This document shows, piece by piece, positions 25,884 through 33,438 of a stretch of 64,000 nucleotides of DNA. The translations under genes and the position numbers were made by a program. Origin of the DNA: Verrucomicrobium spinosum DSM 4136 = JCM 18804 (lineage in GTDB: Bacteria; Verrucomicrobiota; Verrucomicrobiia; Verrucomicrobiales; Verrucomicrobiaceae); contig NZ_ABIZ01000001.1 in assembly GCF_000172155.1 (NCBI RefSeq), positions 7,287,105 through 7,351,104 on the forward strand, given 5' to 3'. Under the pieces are notes generated by a model that searched no databases, had not been told where the DNA came from, and saw nothing but the letters and a program-made list of their open reading frames with translations. Each line of letters begins with the position of its first letter. Positions within the stretch are counted from its first letter, which is position 1.

Positions 25884-27623
25884 TCACGCCTCTTTTGATG
25901 CGCCAGCCCCCGGCCTGTCCCTATCTTCCGGCCTGCGGGGCCCGTCCCACTCCCAGGTGCCATCCTCGGCAATATACAGCCCGTGGTCGAACCACTGCGC
26001 CTCCTCACCCAGGCGCCCCAGCGCCACATAGCTGATGCCCCGCGACGTGAACGCCTCCAGGACCCGCAGGAGCTCGACCTTGTCCAGCGAGGAGCTGATG
26101 CGGTCCAGGAACACGATCTCCGGTGCCGCCAGCAACGCGCGGGCGGCGGCGAGCAGCGCCTGCTCCTCAAACGACAGAATGCCGCTCCAAGCCTGCTCCA
26201 CATCCAGACCGCCAAACACGCCGGGCAGCGCCGCCAGCCCCACCGCCCCGAGCGCCGCCTCGACCTGGGCACCTGTGACGGTGCCCTCATCACCCGGCTT
26301 CACCATGAGATCCCGCAGCGTGCCCGTCGGTAGGTAGGGCCGCTCCGGCAGGAACATGATGCGCTCATCATCCGGCCGTGTGATCAGGCCGGAGCCATCC
26401 CGCCACAGTCCCGCCGTGGCGCGGAAGAGGGCCAGCTTGGCACGATTGTTCACCGCACGGATCAGCACCCGGCGCCCGCGGGGAATGACCACTGAGAGAT
26501 CCCTCACCAGCGGCCGGCCGCTTGAGGAAAGCAGCGTCACCTGCTCGTAAGCCAGCGTGCCGTTCTCCTCCTTCACCTGCAGACCGCCCTCCGGCGCACC
26601 CGAGGCGCTGCGCATCGCATCCGTCAGCCCGCGGATTCTGGAAATTACCGCCGCATACGACGACATGGACTGGAACTGCGTGACGATGAGCGAGAACGCC
26701 CCCATGAGCTGCGCAAAGGCCATGGCCGACTGCGTCACCACCCCGAACTCGACCTCCTGCTTCATGAACAGGTGCGCCACCACAAACACGGGGATCACCG
26801 GGATGAGGTAGTTGTACCCCGTGGTGAAAAAGGAAACGTTCCGGTTCACGGAGACAACTCGACACGCATTTGTGATCACATCGGCAAACGCCCGCGTCAG
26901 ACGGTCGCGGTCACGGTCTTCACGGCGCAGCATGGCCATGCCCTCCCCATTGTCCCGCACATGGATCAGCTCCGCGCGGAAGGTCGCCTCCCGGTCGGAC
27001 TGCGCATAGTTCAGCCCCACGAGCCGCCGCCCCAGCAGGATCGTCACCACAGACCCCAGCAGGGCATAGCCCACCGCTCCGGCGAACAGGAGGGGGCTGA
27101 TGGACCACATCACGCCCGAGAAGGCGATGACCGTGAACGCCGCATTCACAGACATGAGGAAGAACGACAGCGAGGTCGCGGCAAATGCGCGCACATCCTC
27201 GGCGATGCGCTGGTCGGGATTGTCCACCCCTCCTGCAGCCGCGAGCCGCAGGTAGGTGCGCTTGTCGAGGTACCGCCCCAGAAACTCCCGCGTCTGCCAG
27301 TCCCGCCACAAGATCCCAAGCCGCTCCTCAAAGAAGCGGTAAAACACCGCCACCAACGTGCACGCCGCAAACACCAGCACATACAATAGTGACACCGACA
27401 TGAAGCGCGGCATGTTGCGGCTCTCCACGGAGGTGATGAAGTCCCGGCCCACATAGCTGTTCACCACATTGAGCGCATTGAGCACCAGCATGGACACGAT
27501 GAGCAGCGCAAAGAGCCTCTTCGCACGCCCCCCCTCTTCAGAGGAGGCGAATCGGCTGATGGCCTGCCGTACCCTGCCGAAACCGAATCCAGGGGTTCTG
27601 GGCTTTGCTTCAGGAGGATTCAT
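25884..27623 (-). CDS. ABC transporter permease-NBD fusion (ABC_membrane_2/SbmA-like) with inactivated ATPase motifs
   Basis: 579 residues from the ATG at 27623 (MNPPEAKP); the frame continues upstream with no protein-like sequence. The N-terminal 330 residues hold about six membrane helices. They include the ABC_membrane_2 signature: WRDWQTREFLGRYL and NPDQRIAEDVRAF. The C-terminal NBD is recognisable but broken. Walker A reads AVNNRAKLAL instead of GxxGxGKS/T, the signature is LSFEEQ, Walker B ends FLDRISSSLD with Arg for the catalytic Glu, and the H-loop His is absent (VALGRL). It therefore cannot be an ordinary ATP-driven pump and may be a channel or a partner subunit. Confidence 0.87.
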   Translation of the reverse strand: MNPPEAKPRTPGFGFGRVRQAISRFASSEEGGRAKRLFALLIVSMLVLNALNVVNSYVGRDFITSVESRNMPRFMSVSLLYVLVFAACTLVAVFYRFFEERLGILWRDWQTREFLGRYLDKRTYLRLAAAGGVDNPDQRIAEDVRAFAATSLSFFLMSVNAAFTVIAFSGVMWSISPLLFAGAVGYALLGSVVTILLGRRLVGLNYAQSDREATFRAELIHVRDNGEGMAMLRREDRDRDRLTRAFADVITNACRVVSVNRNVSFFTTGYNYLIPVIPVFVVAHLFMKQEVEFGVVTQSAMAFAQLMGAFSLIVTQFQSMSSYAAVISRIRGLTDAMRSASGAPEGGLQVKEENGTLAYEQVTLLSSSGRPLVRDLSVVIPRGRRVLIRAVNNRAKLALFRATAGLWRDGSGLITRPDDERIMFLPERPYLPTGTLRDLMVKPGDEGTVTGAQVEAALGAVGLAALPGVFGGLDVEQAWSGILSFEEQALLAAARALLAAPEIVFLDRISSSLDKVELLRVLEAFTSRGISYVALGRLGEEAQWFDHGLYIAEDGTWEWDGPRRPEDRDRPGAGASKEA

Positions 27624-27890
27624 GGGCGCGGCATGCACAAAGGCGCTCTGGCGTGACAAGAGGCCCCTGTCAATGCCGGGTGCGCCGTGCGCCACGGCAT
27701 GCAGGCAGCCCAGCAAGCCGGAACTTGGCATGTCAGCACGGGCTCGCCCAGCGTGGTTTGGCATCTATCACGCCGCTTTTGACCCGGGCCCGGACTGGGC
27801 CCAACCAGCCGGACGACCTCAATATCACCCCCGCATTGGACAAGGCATGCACAGCCCCAGCCCAGTCTGCCCCGACACCCCCGTCACTCT

Positions 27891-30578
27891 ATGAGCTACC
27901 CAGACACACCGTGGCACGAGCTAGGGCCCGAGGAGGCCTGCTCCACCCTGAATACCAGCGCTGCCACTGGCCTGACTGCGGAAGAACTCCAGCGCCGGCG
28001 GGCGGAGTGGGGGGCCAACACCCTGCCGGAGGTAAAGCACCGGCCATTCTGGCGATTGTTTCTGCGGCAGTTCGCGAGCCCGCTCATTTATATCCTCTTT
28101 GTTGCCGCGGCCATCTCTGCCTCCATCGGTCACGGCACCGATGCGGGAGTGATCCTCTTCGTGGTCATGGCCAACGCTCTGATCGGGACCTTCCAGGAAG
28201 GGCGGGCTGAGCACTCCATGTCCTCCCTTCAGCAGCTCTCCGCGCTCACAAGCCGGGTCATTCGGGAGGGCAAGGAGTGCGTCATCGAAGCGCGCGACCT
28301 TGTTCCAGGAGACATCCTCCTGCTCGCCGCAGGAGATGCCGTGGGCGCAGACGCACGCCTGCTGGAGGTGGCGGCGCTTGAAGTGTCCGAGGCTGCCCTG
28401 ACCGGAGAGTCACTCCCCGTCGCCAAGCAAACCGCCCCCCTACCCAGAGCTACTGGCCTGGCAGACCGGACCAACATGGTCAGCTCCGCCACCCATGTCA
28501 CCGCCGGTCGCGCCCGGGCCCTGGTCGTCGCCACCGGGCAGCACACCGAGGTGGGCAAGATCGCGCACATGACCCTGCAGGGGACCGAGCCGCAGACCCC
28601 GCTGGAACAGCGGCTCGCCAGCTTTGGCCAATGGTTGACGGCCAGCGCCCTGATTCTGTTCGCTCTGATCCTGGTGCTGGGAAGTGCCCGTGGCCTCCCG
28701 CTTGGACAGCTGTTCATGGTGGCTGTCAGTCAGATGGTCTCCGTCGTGCCGGAGGGCTTGCAGGTTGCCATGACCGTTGGCCTCGCCGTCGGCATGCAAC
28801 GAATGGCCCGCCGCCACGCCCTCGTTCGCCGTCTCGCCGCAGTGGAAACCCTGGGGTCCACGACGGTCATCTGCACGGACAAGACGGGCACCCTGACCAA
28901 AAACGAAATGACTGTCACACGGGTCCATCTGCCCGCAGGACGTGACCTTGAAGTAACCGGTACTGGATATCATCCGGAAGGTGATCTTCTGGAGAGGGGC
29001 CACCCTCTCTCCTCGACAGACCGTGCGGCTCAGAGCCTCCTCAAGGCCGTCGCGTTATGCAACGATGCCCAACTGGTGCCGCCTGACAGCCACGACCTCC
29101 GCTGGAGGATCGCAGGAGACCCCACCGAGGCAGCGCTCCTGGTGCTGACTTACAAAGGCGGCCTGAACCCAGATGCCCTGCGTCGCCAGTTCCCCCGCGT
29201 GGGTGAGATCCCCTTTGATCCCGCCACGAAGCTCATGGTCACCCGGCATCGCACGCCCGCCGGGACCCTCACCGTGGTGAAGGGAGCGCCCGAGTCTGTG
29301 CTGCACCTCTGCGATCCTGCCTCATTCGACGCACAGCTCGTCAAGAACGCCGTGGAAACCCTCGCCGCCCAGTCCCTGCGGCTCCTCGCCGTGGCCTCGA
29401 TGGAAAATGGACGGCTTGAGGAGACAACCGACAATTTCCCCCTTCAAGGTAAAGTTCATTTCCTCGGCCTGGTGGGGCAGATGGACCCGCCCCGTGCGGA
29501 GATAGCCTCCGCCGTGGCGAAATGCCGCGCCGCTGGCATCCGCACGGTGATGGTGACAGGTGACCACAAGGCGACCGGGCTGGCCATCGCCCGCACTCTC
29601 GGCATCACCCTGGCGGGTGAGATGGCAGTGGACGGCACTGAGCTGGACCTCATGCCAGAACAGGACCTCCGCGCCGTGCTGGACCGCATTTCCGTTTTTG
29701 CCAGGGTGCACCCGGCGCAAAAACTTCGTATCGTGGAGGCCTTCCAGTCTCAGGGCCAGGTCGTGGCCATGACCGGGGACGGCGTCAATGACGCCCCGGC
29801 GCTCGCCGTGGCAGATGTGGGCGTGGCCATGGGTATCACCGGCACAGAGGTGGCCAAGAGCGCCGCCAAACTGGTCATCATGGACGACAACTTCGCCACC
29901 ATCGTACGCGCCGTGGAGGAGGGTCGGCTCGTCGCCCAGAATCTGCGCAAGGTCGTCCTCTTCCTCTTTGCCACCTCTCTGGACGAGGTTCTCGTCCTCC
30001 TCCTCGCCCTGCTATGCGGTCTCCCCCTGCCCCTTGCCGCCGTTCAGATCCTGTGGATCAACATCGTCACGGAAGGCACCGTCACCGTGAACCTCATCAT
30101 GGAAGGGCTGGAAGGCGATGAAATGTCCCGCCGGCCACTCACCCGCTCCGAGCCTCTGCTCAACCGCTCCATGGTCGCACGCCTGCTCATCATGGCCGGC
30201 GTCTCCGTGGCCGCCACCTTCGGCTTCTATCTTTGGAGATTGTCCACCGGGGTCAGCTTCGAGCTCGTTCAGACGGAGACCTTCACCCTGCTGGCCCTCT
30301 GCCAGTGGTTCAATGTGCTAAATTGCCGCAGCGCCCGCCAGTCCGCCCTGAATCTGGGAGTCTTCCGCAACCCCTGGCTGGCGGGCGGCCTGCTTCTGGG
30401 CAATCTCCTCCACCTCCTGGTCGTCTATGCCCCGCCCATGAACCGCATCTTTCACACCGTCCCCATTCCTCTGGCCGACTTCTTCCTCATTGGCCTTCTC
30501 GGCAGTCTCGTCCTCTGGGCAGAGGAGATACGTAAGTTCTTCGCGCGTAGAGACCTCTCCAACCCCGGCCTCCGCTGA
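27891..30578 (+). CDS. P2-type cation-transporting ATPase
   Basis: 895 residues in the layout of Ca2+/cation P2 ATPases: N-terminal cation ATPase domain (HELGPEEACSTL), actuator TGES at 171, PEGL in TM4 (287-290), phosphorylated Asp 330 in CTDKTGTLT, a GDGVNDAPAL hinge and six C-terminal helices. TM6 reads NIVTEGTV, whereas SERCA-like pumps have N-x-x-T-D; Glu replaces the Ca-binding Asp, so ion choice may differ. It sits in the inner membrane. It is transcribed divergently from the degenerate ABC gene and ends shortly before an inverted-repeat element. Confidence 0.92.
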   Translation: MSYPDTPWHELGPEEACSTLNTSAATGLTAEELQRRRAEWGANTLPEVKHRPFWRLFLRQFASPLIYILFVAAAISASIGHGTDAGVILFVVMANALIGTFQEGRAEHSMSSLQQLSALTSRVIREGKECVIEARDLVPGDILLLAAGDAVGADARLLEVAALEVSEAALTGESLPVAKQTAPLPRATGLADRTNMVSSATHVTAGRARALVVATGQHTEVGKIAHMTLQGTEPQTPLEQRLASFGQWLTASALILFALILVLGSARGLPLGQLFMVAVSQMVSVVPEGLQVAMTVGLAVGMQRMARRHALVRRLAAVETLGSTTVICTDKTGTLTKNEMTVTRVHLPAGRDLEVTGTGYHPEGDLLERGHPLSSTDRAAQSLLKAVALCNDAQLVPPDSHDLRWRIAGDPTEAALLVLTYKGGLNPDALRRQFPRVGEIPFDPATKLMVTRHRTPAGTLTVVKGAPESVLHLCDPASFDAQLVKNAVETLAAQSLRLLAVASMENGRLEETTDNFPLQGKVHFLGLVGQMDPPRAEIASAVAKCRAAGIRTVMVTGDHKATGLAIARTLGITLAGEMAVDGTELDLMPEQDLRAVLDRISVFARVHPAQKLRIVEAFQSQGQVVAMTGDGVNDAPALAVADVGVAMGITGTEVAKSAAKLVIMDDNFATIVRAVEEGRLVAQNLRKVVLFLFATSLDEVLVLLLALLCGLPLPLAAVQILWINIVTEGTVTVNLIMEGLEGDEMSRRPLTRSEPLLNRSMVARLLIMAGVSVAATFGFYLWRLSTGVSFELVQTETFTLLALCQWFNVLNCRSARQSALNLGVFRNPWLAGGLLLGNLLHLLVVYAPPMNRIFHTVPIPLADFFLIGLLGSLVLWAEEIRKFFARRDLSNPGLR

Positions 30579-30739
30579 ACCGGCTTCCGCCCGGGCCCGA
30601 AGCGCTCACTCATCAGCGCGGGAATGTGATCGGTTTGTTTTACGACTGCACTGCACCGCTTCAGCAGGTAGTACGGAGACCTCACGGTTTGCTGCTCCAT
30701 GGCTCCGAAAAACAATCGATGCTAAAAGACGCCCCCTTA

Positions 30740-30863
30740 GAACCCTTTTGGATAAAAACGCCTCACAACCTACCGGGGTGGACCGTCATCCCGACAAAGT
30801 CGCACTGGTCATGTTCCCTTTAAGCAACCTGCCGCACCCGGGTGTTTTTATTCCAACAGGTTC
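30740..30863. mobile_element. miniature inverted-repeat element (MITE), copy B
   Basis: 124 bp with termini GAACCCTTTTGGATAAAAA (left) and the complement of TTTTTATTCCAACAGGTTC (right), related to those of copy A at 18073-18259. It is flanked by TTA at 30737-30739 and 30864-30866. The interior differs, but the right 45 bp match copy A closely (shared AACCTGCC-CACCCGG). It has no ORF. The right TTA is the complement of the TAA stop of the gene that ends at 30864. Confidence 0.75.
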
Positions 30864-32111
30864 TTAGTCTTTGAGCTCCATGTCATACTTCGCCTTGTTG
30901 CCGAAATACATATCGCCTGGAATGGTGGAGCCGTCGTTCTTCACGATGGTAAACCGGCCCCCGGTCTTGTCGGCGATCTCATTCATGAGTGGCGCGCCGG
31001 CACTGGTATGCATGAGGAAGGTGTTGAGCCTCGCCTTGGCCTTCTTTTTGTTGTAGTCAAGAATGAGCTCCACGTTTGAGCCGCCCAATCCGTCCGTCAT
31101 GAAATAGACGACCTTGGGTGGCGGCTGCATGTTCAATGCCGTCTTGAACGCCCAGCGCCAGTCGGTGCCGCTCCAGGTTTCCTTCTTGTCCAGTTCCTCC
31201 TTGGTGCGCCCGACATTTACGGGGTTGGCGTTCAGCCAGTCGTCTTTGGGCAGTTCGTCGTCCCTTCCGTCGAAGGCATAGTCTGTATGGGACTTCGTCG
31301 GCGAGAAGAAGCGATACTTTGTCTTCCCACGGTGCACCATGACGCGCTCAAACGTCCCCGGTTGCTCAACCTTCCAGCTCCGGTCCGCAAACTTCGCACC
31401 GCCCGCAAACTGTATCACTTGGTATTGAGCCCTCATTGGCAGCATCTTGAGCGTCCTGCCCATTTCATTCACCACCAGTTCCACCTGGTTCTTTTTCATT
31501 GAAGCCGAGAAATCAAGCACGAACACCACCCGGTCCAGGGGCGAGGCCATGCCGAAGAACGTCACCCCCTTCATGCCGCCGGTGCCGATCCCTGCACCAA
31601 ATCCACCGCCCGCACCTTGGCTGCTAAATCCTGCACTCCCAGACATCCCGCCCATCACGCTGCTCATCTCCGGCATCTCCATGCTCTCCATGGGTAGATC
31701 CGAGAGTGCGATCGCCGCATTGCTGCTGGTGCTTACCACCTTCTGCATCGGCACCGTCTTGCTCAGCGTGGATCGCTTTTTCTGCTGCATTTGATGCGCA
31801 AGATCGCGCGAAGCTTCCTGGCCTGCCTTGCTCCCGCCTCCCGACAGGAAGTCCACTTTTTTCTCCAGCACAATCGTCTCCACCAGAAAGTACGCCGCGA
31901 CCAGAATCCCCGCGTGAATGAGCAGGCTCACCACCAGTGACCCACCACCGGCTTTACGCCAGTACCTCACCAGCATATTGGGCTCGAGGACGGCAGCATC
32001 TGTGGCCAGCGCCTGGGGGACAAGCGATGAGACTTGCGCCAGCAGCGGGTCCGGGGAGTCAGCAGAAGTTCCATCCACCAGCGGCACAGAGGCGGTTTGT
32101 CGCATGCTCAT
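30864..32111 (-). CDS. vWA domain membrane protein
   Basis: 415 residues. A single membrane span near residues 55-80 (VSLLIHAGILVAAYFLVE) follows an N-terminal cytoplasmic part. After a Gly/Ser/Met-rich linker (about 140-190), a von Willebrand A domain starts with VVFVLDFSASMKKNQ, the MIDAS DxSxS motif. Later come AMINO-like strands VIQFAGGAKFA and VYFMTDGLGGSN that complete the metal site. It probably makes divalent-cation-dependent protein contacts outside the inner membrane. The TAA stop is part of the target-site duplication of MITE copy B. Confidence 0.8.
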   Translation of the reverse strand: MSMRQTASVPLVDGTSADSPDPLLAQVSSLVPQALATDAAVLEPNMLVRYWRKAGGGSLVVSLLIHAGILVAAYFLVETIVLEKKVDFLSGGGSKAGQEASRDLAHQMQQKKRSTLSKTVPMQKVVSTSSNAAIALSDLPMESMEMPEMSSVMGGMSGSAGFSSQGAGGGFGAGIGTGGMKGVTFFGMASPLDRVVFVLDFSASMKKNQVELVVNEMGRTLKMLPMRAQYQVIQFAGGAKFADRSWKVEQPGTFERVMVHRGKTKYRFFSPTKSHTDYAFDGRDDELPKDDWLNANPVNVGRTKEELDKKETWSGTDWRWAFKTALNMQPPPKVVYFMTDGLGGSNVELILDYNKKKAKARLNTFLMHTSAGAPLMNEIADKTGGRFTIVKNDGSTIPGDMYFGNKAKYDMELKD

Positions 32112-32448
32112 TTTTAAGGTCTAGTCCAGGACAATTAGGAGATGCTTGCAGAACCCGCACAGCATTACCCGGGTCCAAAGTCACCTATGTCAGATGCGGC
32201 TCGTGGCACTTTAGTTACAACGAATGCCAACTTTTCCCGCGTCATGGGCAAGGGCTGGCACGAAAGGCCACCACCCTGCCCATCAAGGATCCCCCGTCCG
32301 TTCCTCAAAAGAAAGCTGCTCGTAGTTTCCAAACCACAATGAGGTGCACACGGCTTTCGTGACGAGCTCCGCCGCCCGGCTGAAGAACACTGGCCAACCT
32401 GAAGCAAGCTTCAAACCGCACCGCCGTCACCAGGGCTGCGACAGCTAT
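32112..32448. other. intergenic region, no gene recognised
   Basis: 337 nt between the vWA gene and the AraC remnant. Only mutually overlapping short frames are open, with no protein-like pattern. It contains the promoter side of the vWA gene and what was the downstream flank of the interrupted AraC gene. No inverted-repeat element is seen here. Confidence 0.5.
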
Positions 32449-32560
32449 TCAGCGTTTATATTGCTTCCTGAATTGTAGCGGAGTCATACCCATCCGTTTG
32501 CGAAAGTGCTGCGCAAAGGTGCTCTGATCGCAAAAGCCATGGCGAATAGAGTAACGCCGC
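32449..32560 (-). pseudogene. AraC-family regulator, C-terminal remnant cut by prophage
   Basis: About 35 codons encode the end of an AraC/XylS DNA-binding domain: the second helix-turn-helix reads SIRHGFCDQSTFAQHFRKRMG and is followed by MTPLQFRKQYKR and a stop. The first HTH and the ligand domain are missing. Upstream codons (above about 32560) turn into unrelated sequence with short direct repeats and then prophage genes. The 5' part of this gene should therefore lie beyond the far end of the prophage, outside the window. Confidence 0.7.
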
Positions 32561-32563
32561 AAA

Positions 32564-32596
32564 CGATCTGAGAAAGAATTGCAGCGATCTGAGAAA
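32564..32596. repeat. direct repeats near prophage terminus (candidate transposase end-binding sites)
   Basis: CGATCTGAGAAA occurs at 32564-32575 and again at 32585-32596, start-to-start distance 21 bp, which is two helical turns. The pair lies exactly where host AraC homology stops and before the first phage gene. MuA binds repeated sites of this kind inside each phage end. The exact terminal dinucleotide could not be fixed without the other end. Confidence 0.5.
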
Positions 32597-32661
32597 CTTT
32601 CACGTCGCGACTCCACTTTCGTAGCCATCACCCACCCACCTTGCAAGGCCCTTGCAAGCCG

Positions 32662-33426
32662 TCACGGCGGGGTCGGTGGGCGGCCGAAGAACTTCCCATT
32701 GGACTTCGGGCGGCCGTAGATGTGTGCAGGCTCATAGGCACCAGGAATGAAGCCTGGCGCGAACAGGGACTCCATCCCGTCGAAGGGGTACTGCGGGTAA
32801 AGAGCCAGCAAGGTCTTGTGAGGCCACACCCAGTCCATGAAGGTCTGGCCCTCATTGGTATTGGTGATCCCCACTCCCGGATCGGCAGGCTCAGGGACTG
32901 AGGGCAGTGGCGTCTCCTCCCAGTCCGTGCCTGGCCAGGTCGCGTCGTCGCCAGGATCATAATCCTCGGGCACAGCGCCCTTCCACCAGTGTTCGTTGGT
33001 GCCACCCCAGGTGGTGCTCGGCACACCATTCTCCGTCAGCCGTTCCTCATAGCGCCAGCGGATGTGCACCATGCGCCAGGCCATGGGATGATCATCGATC
33101 TCCCAGATCCAGCGCCAGCGCACCTGCTCTCGCTGGGTGGTGGTGACGATATCGCTCTCCTCACTGAGCTTCTGCTTGCGCCAAAGCAGCCGCCCCAGCC
33201 GGAACGTGATCAGCGGGAAGATATCGGTCACCGTGACGTCGAGCGTATCCCATGCCGGTGGCGTCTCATCGTCTTCCCAGTTGCGGATCTGGTAGACAAA
33301 GATCATTCGCGCATAGCGGGCGCGCCATTCCCCCGTGGCCAGGGGCACCGTCAGCGGCGGCGGCGGGTACCACTCCCGCAGCAGGTCCACCGCCGTCATC
33401 TCCGTGTAGAGCAGCTCGTCCAGCAT
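32662..33426 (-). CDS. phage distal tail/host-contact protein, unknown
   Basis: 254 residues, the last late gene before the prophage end. It is rich in Trp, Pro and acidic residues (EWYPPPPLTVPLATGEWRAR, VRWRWIWEIDDHPMAWRM) without signal peptide or membrane segment. No family is recognised. It follows the tail-hub-like gene by 12 nt in a tail module, so a tail-tip or virion surface role is likely by position only. Confidence 0.6.
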   Translation of the reverse strand: MLDELLYTEMTAVDLLREWYPPPPLTVPLATGEWRARYARMIFVYQIRNWEDDETPPAWDTLDVTVTDIFPLITFRLGRLLWRKQKLSEESDIVTTTQREQVRWRWIWEIDDHPMAWRMVHIRWRYEERLTENGVPSTTWGGTNEHWWKGAVPEDYDPGDDATWPGTDWEETPLPSVPEPADPGVGITNTNEGQTFMDWVWPHKTLLALYPQYPFDGMESLFAPGFIPGAYEPAHIYGRPKSNGKFFGRPPTPP

Positions 33427-33438
33427 GGGCGTCAGGGA

